From Aphrocallistes beatrix (lineage: Eukaryota > Porifera > Hexactinellida > Sceptrulophora > Aphrocallistidae), in the NCBI GenBank assembly GCA_963281255.1, contig OY725491.1, positions 3,534,001-3,598,000 of the forward strand: a stretch of DNA of 64,000 nt, read 5' to 3'. A program made the translations under genes and the position numbers. Numbering within the stretch: the stretch's first letter is position 1; each line of letters starts with the position of its first letter. Below are positions 22,583-33,011 of the stretch, piece after piece. The notes beneath the pieces are model-generated. The model saw only the letters and a program-made list of their open reading frames with translations, was not told the origin of the DNA and ran no database searches.

Positions 22583-22695
22583 TCCTGATGAAAACAACTG
22601 GAGCCGCCCTTGGTTATTAATACTGCACAACTTATTTTTTATATCTTAAATGTATTATAGTGTTTGGCAATAAAAAAGCTTATCTGCATATTTTC

Positions 22696-23145
22696 CAAGG
22701 TTGAAACCGCTTCAACCAAATACCAATTTAACCGAATAATGGTCAGACCAAATTATTTGGTTAACCGAATAATGGTCAAACCAAATAATTTGGTCAACCG
22801 AATATTTGGTTTACCGAATAATTTGGTCAACCGAATATTTGGTCAACCAAATAATTTGCATTCTTTCCCAACACAATCACATGTTCTTACATGAGGTGGT
22901 CCGAACACAGATAAATCGAATAGGGCAACTTATATTTGATTATATTTTTGTATACATGTTTATATATTGAATATATAAACATTTATGCAAAAATATACTT
23001 TGTGATTGACCAAATATTCGGTTGACCAAATTATTTGGTTCTCAACCGAATACCAAATAATGATATTTGGTTACAAACCAAATATCAACTATTTGCAAAT
23101 ATTATTTGGTTAAACCGAATAATCAACTATTCGGTTGCAACCCTG
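22696..23145. repeat. hAT-like MITE with many AACCGAATA/TTTGGT boxes
   Basis: The right end on the minus strand reads CAGGGTTGCAACCGAATAG. The left end is a weaker CAAGGTTGAAACCGC. Subterminal regions are packed with alternating 'ccaaataatttggt' and 'aaccgaata' boxes in both orientations; these are probable transposase-binding repeats. Confidence 0.65.
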
Positions 23146-23417
23146 ATATTTTCACACCTTTATATACATATTTTCACACCATTTGACAAATTTTGAAAAA
23201 TATGCTAGAGACTAGCTTCCAACGGGCGATATGGGGTTTTCAGAGGTATAGATTTCGAATATCATATTTTCAGATCTATATGATAAATATTTGCTTACTT
23301 TTGTTTACAATAGATACATAAAGTTTCGGATCCATATGATAAATTATTCGTTGACCTTTGTTTACAATATTCATATAAAGGAAAAAAATTCCCAAAATAG
23401 GTTATATTGAGTAACTT

Positions 23418-23492
23418 CCTGCGCCCACAGGGCGACTCTGCGGACACTTGGTGTCCGCAAGCCACGCAGCGGAAGCAAGCGAGGCGCGCTTG
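23418..23492 (+). repeat. family H repeat, 3' end only
   Basis: gcgcccacagggcg box, hairpin GCGGACACTTGGTGTCCGC, end GCGCGCTTG followed by TATAAA. Confidence 0.8.
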
Positions 23493-23540
23493 TATAAAAT
23501 AAAATAGTAAGTATCAACTCTCTCGTCGTGCGAGTTTCGG

Positions 23541-23840
23541 GGGATACCGACATTTCGTTACACGACATTTCGCTACTAATTTGATTGGCTAACAATTTTA
23601 TTCTAAATTTACGTGTTATATGATATTTAATTTACTTAAATGTATTAGGGAAATGTATCTATTGACCGATATTAGAGTATGTACAAGGATAATAAAATAT
23701 TAATCGTTTAACTGCAGTCTATATGAAAATACAACGCATTTAAGAGTTCTAGGTTGATTAAACCGGATACCGACATTTCGCTACACGACAATTCGCTACA
23801 CGACATTTCGCTACACGACATTTCGCTACTAATTTGTTTG
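23541..23840 (+). repeat. left terminal repeats of a MULE element
   Basis: Two blocks: 23541-23600 (GGATACCGACATTTCGTTAC, then acgacatttcgctactaatt) and 23766-23834 (ggataccgac, then three 'acgac(a/t)(a/t)ttcgctac' units). The complement of cgctactaatttgattggc recurs at the far side, 28350-28376. These short tandem units inside the terminus are also seen at 58092-58215. Confidence 0.65.
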
Positions 23841-24165
23841 GCTAATTTTCATGGAGATAATTAAATATATCATAAGATTAATTTAATTGTAGCATTAAAT
23901 ATAAAAATTAAAAAAAAGCACCAAACACATGTTTGTTCGAATATAGTTTTCATAATCATGACAAATGAGCTCTCACAGTTTGAAATTAGAATTCTCATCC
24001 TGTCAAATGCTTTCTAGAACTTCCATTGTAATAAAATAATCAGCAGATACTTACAGGCTTTTCGTAAACAAGTTGTCAGCTGTTTGAATTCCAATGAAAT
24101 AAATAGGAGCATATAAATAATCTAACCAATTTACCTCTTTACTCATATTTGCTTATTGTAGTATT

Positions 24166-24837
24166 GTGCATGACAGAAGACCCTCCTGATCAGCCGTTTC
24201 GGCTGATCAAATCTTGCAGAGGAGGAGAGAAACTAGTTGAAGGAGATTACCTATACGACAGACAGAGGAGAGTAGGAGATGTGAAGCACTGGCAATGCGT
24301 AAAGAGAGGAATTTGCAAAGCAAGGGTTCTTACGAAGGGTATGGAGATAGTCAGATGAACAATGAGCATCTCCATGGACCAGATGAACAGGAGGTAAGTT
24401 GTCGTGAGGCTAAGATAGGCACAAGGAAAGCAGAGGAAACCCGGGATAGTTCACACAGCATAGTAGGGAAAAGTCTCTTCACGGTATCTGAGGGTACGGC
24501 TGCTAAGCTACCTAAGCTGGACAGTTTAAAGCGTACGATACAGCGTCAGAGGGAACGAGTGCTAGCTGTTCCAATACAACCAACTACCCTTGAGGAGCTC
24601 AACCTTCCTCCTGAGTACCAGCAGACAGCGAAGGAAGAGCAATTCTTGCTCTACGACTCTGGTCCGGAGCCACAGAGAATTCTCATCTTTGGTAAACAGC
24701 GTAACCTGGATATGTTGTAAGCATCCCAGTGCTGGCTTGCTGATGGTACCTTTAAGACAGCTCTTAACCTCTTTGCCCAAGTGTATGTGCTGCATACAGA
24801 ATACATAATTTCTCTACTACGTATTATGTATTATTAC
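24166..24837 (+). pseudogene. MULE transposase N-terminal half with FLYWCH finger (plus-strand arm)
   Basis: From about 24166, FRLIKSCRGG, YLYDRQRR and KHWQCVKRGICKARV form a FLYWCH zinc finger, the usual DNA-binding head of animal MULE transposases. After a frame change near 24340 the sequence continues NNEHLHGPDEQE (the finger's His pair) and a linker to LPPEYQQTAKEEQFLLYDSG. A TAA at 24718-24720 interrupts it. The frame then goes on AS-QCWLADGTFKTALNLFAQ, the first catalytic-Asp block, and ends at 24800 where similarity to the minus-strand copy stops. About 460 bp (24338-24797) are almost identical to the complement of 25649-26110, including the stop. This is one arm of an inverted duplication, not a whole gene. 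Confidence 0.88.
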
Positions 24838-26160
24838 TTAATCTGCCTCTAAATTAAAATGGTGTGCTACACCTCGTAAGAATTCCATGGTTGTGCGCCA
24901 CACATAGCTGGTAACCAGTTGCTTCAAGGCCTCCTCGGTAGCCTGGTTTTTCTTACGTTTAGGAGGATTAGTACCGGCGATGAACTTAGCTTGTCGTACT
25001 TCCACAAGTCCCTGTTCACGCTTCAAGGCAGTGATAAACTTCCAAATATTTGGATGATGACAGCCAACAGTAGCATTGAAAGAGCGGTGCCATGCTTCAA
25101 CTGCATTGGTTGTACGAGGTAACCCAAACGCCGTGTCGTAGTGATAGTTCCACATCTCAATTGGGAACAGAGGATCCTGGTAGGTACCACCAGGGAGTTT
25201 GCGCCCGACATAGGTTTTCTCAAAGTATAGAACTAGACCAGTGGATTGGGGCATTGGAAGTTCCTGTACTATATCACCAAACACCTCGAGTACATCAAAG
25301 GGTGAAGCAAAGGCGAGTGCTGGCAACAGGCGTATGCTTAGGGCTAGTTCTTCATCTTGGTTGTAAGCAGCTTGCAGTCCTTCAGCTTGTACTTTGCGCC
25401 AGATATTCTGTGTGAGGTTAAAGAAGCAGCACTTCACCTGTGTAGCAGGCCACACCTGCTGGAAACTGTTAATGGCAGCCTTCTCAAAGTCCATAAGCAT
25501 CCGAGATGGCTGAGCATTAGGACAGAGTAACTGGATCTGTTGCCACATCCGTGTGTAGGTAGCTTCGGTTTTATTAGGTAGGTGGATGAACAGGCTAGGT
25601 AACAGATGGCCATCCTTTAGGGGTTCCGGTCCTCCTCGGAGTGCATGCAGCACATACACTTGGGCAAAGAGGTTAAGAGCTGTCTTAAAGGTACCATCAG
25701 CAAGCCAGCACTGGGATGCTTACAACATATCCAGGTTACGCTGTGTACCAAAGATGAGAATTCTCTGTGGCTTCGGACCAGAGTCGTAGAGCAAGAATTG
25801 CTCTTCCTTCGCTGTCTGCTGGTACTCAGGAGGAAGGTTGAGCTCCTCAAGGGTAGTTGGTTGTATTGGAACAGCTAGCACTCGTTCCCTCTGACGCTGT
25901 ATCGTACGCTTTAAACTGTCCAGCTTAGGCAGCTTAGCAGCCGTACCCTCAGATACCGTGAGGAGACTTTCCCCTACTATGCTGTGTGAACTATCCCGGG
26001 TTTCCTCTGCTTTCCTTTTAATGCCTATCTTAGCCTCACGACAACTTACCTCCTGTTCATCTGGTCCATGGAGATGCTCATTGTTCGCCTTGATTATCTC
26101 CTTACCCTTTGTTTGTTCCCTTGTTTTGCAACTCCTCTCCGATCCATTGCCAGTGTGACA
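24838..26160 (-). pseudogene. MULE transposase, nearly whole but split by a stop (minus-strand copy)
   Basis: Reading leftwards, a decayed FLYWCH end (THWQWIGEE), NNEHLHGPDEQE and a ~110-aa linker run to a TAA at 25720-25722. The frame then continues WLADGTFKTALNLFAQVYVL (first Asp), MLMDFEKAAINSFQQVWP (second Asp), CFFNLTQNIWRKVQ and PRTTNAVEAWHRSFNAT, ending FLRGVAHHFNLEAD at 24838. The length after the stop (about 290 residues) fits the normal MULE catalytic core. The usual CFFHLTQ is CFFNLTQ here, so the conserved His is lost. The stop is shared with the plus-strand arm, meaning it arose before the duplication or spread by gene conversion. It would have encoded the transposase of the 23541-28384 element. 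Confidence 0.9.
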
Positions 26161-26287
26161 TCTCCTCTCTCCTCCAGTACCGACGAAGGCCAGCTGGCAT
26201 AGATGTGGTGCATATTTAGTTCTATATTTTATTCTTATATTACGTATTTAATCATATTAATATTAGTGTTACTTATACTTCAATATA

Positions 26288-26468
26288 CAGTAGAACTCGG
26301 TTAGTACATACTACACGTACTTCGGCTTAGTACGTACTCATTTCTCTTTCCCAGAATTCATTTATTATATAGATTTCTATGTAATATCAACTCGGTTAGT
26401 ACCTACTTACGGATAGTACGTACTTTTTTCCGCTTCCCGGAGGGGTACGTACTAACCGAGTTCTACAG
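26288..26468. repeat. pogo-like MITE (CAGTAGAACTCGGTTAGTAC ends)
   Basis: The left end CAGTAGAACTCGGTTAGTAC and the right end gtactaaccgagttctacag are complementary except near the tip, with TA on both sides. The interior repeats the cggttagtac box. It lies inside the larger MULE element. Confidence 0.8.
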
Positions 26469-26651
26469 TATTAAACATACTTAGCTATTAGTAAAATGTG
26501 TCTTCGAATTGTAACCAGGGCAATTATCCCGTCCCATTTTGTAACTCATCTATTGAGGTAATTTTAAGTGTCTCGTTTTTCCATGAAATTCCTCAATTAT
26601 GTCCCCTTTATGCACCTGATAATATGTTTCAAATGGGTCCCCCGATTTCCC

Positions 26652-27780
26652 ACAAAATTCGACACTGGCCCCGTGTAACAACCGAGATTATACCCTCGTC
26701 CTCGAATATACCCGGGTCTATTCTATCCTAGCCTAGATTATACCCCCGGATATGAAGCGGGCTAGCCCAGAGGATTCTCCCTGTCTTCGTAATATCAAAT
26801 GAATGTGGATCTTTTGGCATGGCCATAGGAAGTGGTGCGGCTGGTAAGGGCATGGCATTACCACTTTTTAAAAAACTGTCTTAGTTCTATGGACGATCAT
26901 GTGGATGACTCAGGATGAGCCTTACAACATTTGATTAACACAGCGACAATGGCCTTACCACTTCTTCTGAGCTTCCGACGGCCCTGTTTGGGGTATCTAT
27001 GTTAACATTTTGTCGTAGGAGTTACAGACTGTCTTATAAATTGGAAAATTGCTTCAGAGAAGTAGAGTGATGGCATCTACTCCTAATATGATCATGACAT
27101 TTATAGATAGACAGCAGGGACGGACTCAGAGGTGGCATGATATCCAGGGTCTCCATCCTCCACTCAAAGAGAAAGTACAATCGTCAAGTCTTAGCTAAGA
27201 ATAAGCTTAATACCACAGTTCGTCCTCTTTAATAAACCTTGATTTGCCCCTGGACAGAACTCAACAAAATATTTCTGTTTCTCCAATTATATTTCACTAT
27301 AATAACAAGTGCAAGTGTAAACATTAGCAATTCCGTATACGTAGCAGTACACCTTTGGTTAACAAACAGCATCCGTCTGCTACTTTAAAGATTTCTATTT
27401 GGAGAAGTGAAATTGTTCGGCTAATCGAAGGCTTACTGTACTATGTGTATCCCAAATACCAACTCGTCCAAAGACACACAAAGAACCCCAAAGACTCCAC
27501 TGGTCTCAAGGATTCCTCAAAACCCCCAAACCCTCCTTATCAGGGTTTGAACACTTTGATAGGGACGAGTTGACCAAAAAAGGACGAGTTGGTATTTTGG
27601 ACGAGTTGACTGGGGGTATAATCAGGACAGTTTATACCGAGTATATTCTGTCCTAGCCCAGAATGCACCCCATGGGGGTATATTCTGAGCTATCCCACTT
27701 CATACCCGGGTATAATCTGGTCTAGCCCATAATATGCCCAGGTATATTCTAATGGGAGTATATTCTGGGCTGCTACACCT
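26652..27780. repeat. foldback element with tatacccgggt arms
   Basis: The left arm (gtgtaacaaccgagattata ... gggctagcccag, 26652-26775) and the right arm (27600-27780, complement begins aggtgtagcagcccagaata) share inverted tatacccgggt/ctagcccagaatat modules. The interior includes a probable CAGGGCCGTCGGAAGC MITE (26818-26990, minus) and tccaactcgtcc/ggacgagttg boxes. No gene is evident. Confidence 0.5.
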
Positions 27781-28340
27781 GTATTCGGAAGTGCACCGTA
27801 TTATAATTAGCAGCACACAATCCACAATCTCTCTTCGCATAAATCCTAGCTACGTAAACTCCTTTGGTGACATTATCGAAACATAAGGTTCCCTGTCATA
27901 TGAATTTTGACGTCCGCAATCCCATCAGTAAACCTAAATTCAGATAGAAGTACCCAACTTGTTGGGATGATGCCACTGACATCGAAATGATGATAACAGT
28001 GTAGAATGGAAGTGAAGTGTGTTATATAAGAACATTGTTTAATACTAAAATTATACGCCTGCATAGAATTGATAAAAATGAATCTAGTGTAGCATAATAC
28101 AAGTATATATTACTTTAAAGTAAGGAGAAACCTAGTAAATTTCAGCAGATTTCCAAAATTACAAATCATGGTCATAAAGCGATCTTACAAGTATTTGAGA
28201 GATGAGAATTCACATTCCATTGTTCAGATACTATTAATTATGGTATACGTACTTCTAAACATCTAAATATGTCAAAACTGATGTTTTGATATCATTTAAT
28301 TATCGTCTTAGCACAAAAACTTTATATTTTCATAGTATAT
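27781..28340. other. no recognisable feature
   Basis: AT-rich interior of the MULE element, without coding similarity. Confidence 0.35.
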
Positions 28341-28343
28341 AGA

Positions 28344-28384
28344 TGTTAGAAAATGCGCCAATCAAATTAGTAGCGAAATGTCGG
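28344..28384 (-). repeat. right terminal repeat of the MULE element
   Basis: On the minus strand it reads CCGACATTTCGCTACTAATT then tgattggc, the counterpart of 23547-23593. Element length if these are its ends: about 4.8 kb. Confidence 0.6.
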
Positions 28385-28399
28385 ACTTCCTTTTTAACT

Positions 28400-30410
28400 C
28401 TTCGACTGAGTTTAGTTTCACGAGTACATCGTGTTTATCCATAAGGATATACTTAATTTCTCTCAAAAAAGCATGGCAGGAATAGAATTCCTTCTCGACT
28501 AAATGGAAACGAGAGTAAAATAAACTCACGTTCTTGCTAGTAGGTGAAGCAGGCAAGATGAGGCAAGTCACAGGTGTCCTAGACATAATGTGATCGCTTT
28601 CATTTAGCGAAAAATATAGTTGTCTGGATCATATCAAATTGATACAGCAAATTAGCTAATACGTAGTTGAATCCTGGCGACAGAGTAAGATTATATCTAC
28701 ATATCTATTTATGTGTATATACAGAAGATATATAATTTTAAGTTACGTACGTATGTTAAAAATAAGCATTGCAATTGCGAAAAACCAAGTTCAAATGGGA
28801 GAATTATAATTCTGGATCAATTGTAAGGGTATTCTATTTTCCAAACTCAACTCGATGGAATTTGGAGAAACATGGAACTAGGAGCACCTGGTTGGGGATA
28901 TTATTGATAACAAGACTCCCCAATAAAGCCCATTTCGAATGAATACAGTAGACATTGGATCCTTGTATAAATGTAATGCCGATTTTTTAGCATGTGACTA
29001 TGTGCGTTGACTTTAAATACGATCTTGTTACCAGAGGTTTCTGTACAATATATACTTTAACATTTGTGCCGTAATAATAATAAATAAGTAAATATTAATT
29101 ATATTTTATAAAATACATACAAAGGTGAATATATAAGTAAAGCTATGCAGAGTCTGTAATCTTCCTTCTAGCTTCTCGTTCCTCTCTAGGATAAGTGGAT
29201 TTACTATGATGGCCTCCTCCTCCCCTAATAACCGTTCCTCTCCATGCAAAATAGAACTATGAAAGCGGTGGTGTACATACAATTGTGATGTGATAACCTT
29301 ACTGCACAACAAGTAGTGTTTGTGAGAATTTGAGGAAGGATAATTGGTATATTGGATGTCTTGTTGCTGTTAGATAGTGTGTGTGCAATAGATGGCTTGG
29401 CACTTTATCAACTGAATATGGATTGAGGTATTTCTTTGCATCGTTTACTCATAATGGATCTGCTTCTAACTTCTTATTGTGTTGACTTTGGGAGTATCAG
29501 GGTTGGATTAATGGTAGCTACCTTTGTTTTTTCATCGTCTAATTACAAACCATTAATTAAAATAATTCACAATATAATAATATGTAGCATAATATTGTAG
29601 ACTCACCCATCGTACTCAACAACAGTTGATGAATCATAAGTTCACTTCTTTTTACTTATTGGCGAGATATTAACCTAACTAGAAAAACGATGATCCGACT
29701 TAATAACTGTGCTTTTATACTTCTCTATAAGATCATACGTAGATCACCTATAGCACAACATAAAAATCATTAAAGAATCAATACATTCGTAATCATACGA
29801 ATAATCAACATGATAAAAATAAGATAATATGAATACATACCATTTAGGCGAGAGTCTTGTGTAAACATCGTTTGTTGAAGCCAAGGAGAGAGCTTGTCTT
29901 CATTTGAGTGCTTTCTTTGATCAAGGACTTGTGCAAAGATGAAATAAGTTATGCGAAGAATAATTTTAAATAAAAACATTATATGAGATAGTAAATGTGT
30001 CCTGCCTTGTATTTGCAACTGAAATAATAATTTGGAAAATTATCAAATGGAATAGTAAAATTTTTTAATTTATGTAGAGGTACTTCACATTCCTCTTCAC
30101 CCATTTCGGTAGCGTTACCTTTTTCCAACGGCCCTCCGAGGGCTTTTTAATATACAGGTATATCCTCGAAATTCGACAACATTTCGAGAAAGCACTTGTG
30201 CCAGAGAAATATATAAGAAAAACTCCATTTAGACATAATAAAATATTTTGGGCCCTCCTTAGCAACAACCTCCAAATTTGGTGTAAACCATATCGAGTGA
30301 CCCTTGTTTTTCTCGGCTATGCTTGCTGAGTACGAATTTATTAATATAAATAGTTTTAAAATATTATGGTTTGCGACTGGTGGTATTCATGTATTTTTAG
30401 CATAGGTAGA
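28400..30410. other. 2-kb stretch without recognisable features
   Basis: AT-rich with scattered stops. A 68-codon minus-strand frame at 29106-29312 (ILHGEERLLGEEEAIIVNPL) has unusually protein-like composition but no recognised similarity and no clear splice sites, so it is not called as a gene. Confidence 0.3.
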
Positions 30411-30414
30411 TGGA

Positions 30415-31445
30415 TTGATATGTTCACATTTCAATCCATCTTCGGTTTCATCATCAATGCAATTCCTTCTTTCATATTGCCAATGTTGTCATCTTGGCAT
30501 CGTCCGCATGCTTGAGAACAGTTGAGTCCTTGTTTTCTGCAGCTACATCTGAGACTACTATAGCCTGTGGAACAGTTCAAGTGGATCATTTTCAGGAGTG
30601 CAGGGTGACCTCCATACCATCAGCCATGCCCATCCACATCATAATCTGGAAAACCTCAGAAGGTGAAATTTCGTAGCGGAGGCTGTAGTAATAAGGAGGA
30701 TTCCCTTCACAATCAAGTCAACAAACAGCCCCTCAACCGTCTCATTTCTGAACGTATGAGAGAAAGAGGTTGCCATGTAATACAGGCTGAGGAGGATGCC
30801 GATGTTGACATTGTGAAGGCAGCAGTATCGATGGCATCCTTCAAGACAACTCTCATAGGCGAGGATACGGATCTATTGGTTCTGTTGCTGCAATACACTC
30901 CTAACAACAATGCAAAGAAGATATACTTCCGCTCGGATGAAGGGAAACTAACCGTAGTATGACATCAAGGTGATAGAGCAGATGCTTGAGGACGAAATCT
31001 GCCACAGCCTGCTTTTTCTCCATGCATTCACCGGGTGTGACACCACTCCAGCATTTTCGGGCTCGGAAAGAAGTCTGCTCTGTACAAGTTCAAAGAGGAT
31101 GGATATCTTAAAAACCTGATGCATTCAGCACCAAACCAAAACCCAGTTGTGATAGAAAGCACTGGTTATAAAGTCATGATCGCGTTGTTCAATGCAAAAC
31201 CTGGGGATAGTCTTCGCGACTTGAGATACACTATCCTCTGCAAGAAAGTGAGTGCAGCCAAAAGCTTCGCTATACCCGAAAGACTGTCACATACAGCCTC
31301 CACCACGAATTTCACTCTCTGAGGTGCTATTTTCCAGGTGATGATGTGGATGGGCACGGCTGATCGTATGGAGGTCACCGAATGGGGATGGAACTGCCAA
31401 GATAACAGCCTAATCGCAGTCATGTTGGACAGTAACCCTGCACCC
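30415..31445 (+). pseudogene. PIN-like-domain protein of a transposon-associated type, rearranged
   Basis: On the plus strand, 30663-30960 encodes CHVIQAEEDADVDIVKAAV and TTLIGEDTDLLVLLLQY, a PIN/FEN-like pattern of acidic residues, then after a frame change LLFLHAFTGCDTTPAF and, after another, FGLGKKSALYKFKEDGYL. The 31100-31440 part has VVIESTGYKVMIALFNA and ends MMWMGTADRMEVTEWGWN. In relatives a Cys-rich tail follows. Here that tail (CRKQGLNCSQACGRCQD) lies upstream at 30420-30560 on the opposite strand, together with a second copy of the MMWMG segment. The gene has therefore been internally inverted and partly duplicated. I recognise the family only as a common uncharacterised protein of invertebrate genomes; the nuclease-like role is inference. 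At least two frameshifts make it non-functional. Confidence 0.6.
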
Positions 31446-31463
31446 AGATGGTATCTACGTATA

Positions 31464-32802
31464 CAGGGTGTATCATAAGTGTTGTCGGGTAATATAATTG
31501 AATGTAAAAACCCAGAATGTATATCATGTATATATTTTCACTTATTTATGTAATCTCCTCGACTATCTATTACTGATTTAATACGATCAGGCATACTGGC
31601 GACTAGATTTTCCAAGATATTCGGGTCAATGCTTGCCCAGGCCTTTTTTACTTGAAAAATCAGGTCTTCGATTTTAGTGACATTCTCCATTTGACTGACA
31701 CTATCCTTCAAAATCGACCATAGATTCTCGATAGGATTGAGATCGGGTGAGTTGCCTGGCCACTCCCCTTTACGCCAAAACCCTGGGAAATGCTCTCCAC
31801 ACCAGACTTGAGTCAAATTTGCTGTGTGTGCTGGGGCACCATCCTGCATGAAAATAAAATTCGACATGTTTGAGAGCATTGACTTCTCCATTATTGAACC
31901 ATAATCCGAACTACGTTCAATGGCATCTTTACAGGTCTTTTCCAGAATATAGTTTCGGTAGTAACAACCATTTATCGTCTGTTTTTGCGGAACAATATGC
32001 AACTCAGATACTGCACGATGTGACATCATGCCCCAGACGTTAATTTTTCCAGGAAATTTGACTTGAACACAAGGCTCAACCTCAGCTGAATTCCGAGCCC
32101 AAACACGATCATTTTGTCTCTTTGGGGTATTGAACAATTGAAAGGGTGCTTCGTCAGACCACAAAACGCGTTTCCAATCCTCAACAGTCCATTCTTTGCG
32201 AAATTCAGCAAATTTTAGACGGTTTTCCTTCATTTTCGCAGTCAATCGCGGGATTTTTGGCCTTTTAAAGGATCTCACTCCTAAGCTATCCCTGAGATAT
32301 CGGTAAACAGTTGAATGGGATATAGGATATCCCCTATTACTCACTATTCTTGCCAGTTTCCTAGTAGATTTTCCTCTCTTACCGAGAGATTTCGAAATCA
32401 TAATTTTGGCGGCCTTTATAACAGTTGAATTTCGTCCGGGGCGACTTTTGGTCTTTTGAGATTCTCCAAGTTTCTCTTTGTTCCACCAACGTTCGATTGA
32501 TCTCAAATTAACTCGGAGCTTTAATGCAACATCCTTCTGAGTCATTCCTGCATTCAACATCCCAATGGCCTGCGTACGGAGCTCTAAACCATGATCTCGG
32601 ACATTCATTTTCCTGGAAATAACAGGTTGACAACGATAGTAAAAATTCTGGAATTTCAGTTTAGCTAGAAATAGATTAAGTAATTTTCTACAAAGTGCAA
32701 GTGCAATACTGAACTAATAAATGAAAACTACTTGTGGTTATAATACAATAGTATGACTACTTTGACAATTCTACTACCCGGCAACACTTATGATACACCC
32801 TG
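31464..32802 (-). mobile_element. Tc1-like (DD37E) transposon, 1339 bp, possibly active
   Basis: CAGGGTGTATCATAAGTG at the left, with its complement cacttatgatacaccctg at the right; TA at 31462-31463 and 32803-32804. One uninterrupted transposase gene. The right TA belongs to the 'tagtaagga' motif that precedes many family H copies. The left flank is the end of the PIN-like relic. Confidence 0.95.
31538..32608 (-). CDS. Tc1-like DD37E transposase, intact
   Basis: 356 residues, the usual Tc1/mariner size, from the ATG at 32608. Residues 1-120 form two helix-turn-helix units (TQKDVALKLRVNLRSIERWW; then STRKLARIVSNRGYPISHST) linked by a GRN-like basic stretch (SRPGRNS) that binds the inverted repeats. 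The catalytic triad is Asp in LWSDEAPF, Asp in FMQDGAPAHTA and Glu in LNPIENLW; I count 37 residues between the last two, so DD37E and not the common DD34E. The conserved VWGMMSH and WPGNSPDLNP blocks are present. Both element ends and the TA duplication are intact and there is no stop, so this may be a functional master copy. It would act in the nucleus, cutting and reinserting DNA at TA. Promoter features are not visible. Confidence 0.93.
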   Translation of the reverse strand: MNVRDHGLELRTQAIGMLNAGMTQKDVALKLRVNLRSIERWWNKEKLGESQKTKSRPGRNSTVIKAAKIMISKSLGKRGKSTRKLARIVSNRGYPISHSTVYRYLRDSLGVRSFKRPKIPRLTAKMKENRLKFAEFRKEWTVEDWKRVLWSDEAPFQLFNTPKRQNDRVWARNSAEVEPCVQVKFPGKINVWGMMSHRAVSELHIVPQKQTINGCYYRNYILEKTCKDAIERSSDYGSIMEKSMLSNMSNFIFMQDGAPAHTANLTQVWCGEHFPGFWRKGEWPGNSPDLNPIENLWSILKDSVSQMENVTKIEDLIFQVKKAWASIDPNILENLVASMPDRIKSVIDSRGDYINK

Positions 32803-33011
32803 TAGTAAGGATATATCTGTAACGAATTGATTGAAGAAACTACCAGTCAGAAAGCTGAATTTGCCATTTAAGAGTCTTTCGGCTATGGCTCCACTAAGTT
32901 CTGAGCTCAGAGCAAAATGTCGACTCATCATGGAATTATGACGTCATTGTCATATTTTTAAAAGTTAAGCAACACAGTTATTCGGGCATAACTCCGTCAT
33001 TATAGGAGATA

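Noticed and set aside
22240..22649. Overlapping frames of YIHT and MYVC repeats on both strands
   Set aside because: Pure translation of the ACAT microsatellite; no start context, domain or composition supporting a protein.
24590..25878. Additional frames opposite or overlapping the MULE gene (e.g. 25092-25415, 25645-25878)
   Set aside because: Shadows in other frames of the MULE transposase copies.
29106..29312. 68-codon minus-strand frame with an acidic stretch
   Set aside because: No similarity, no splice or start support; length within chance expectation.
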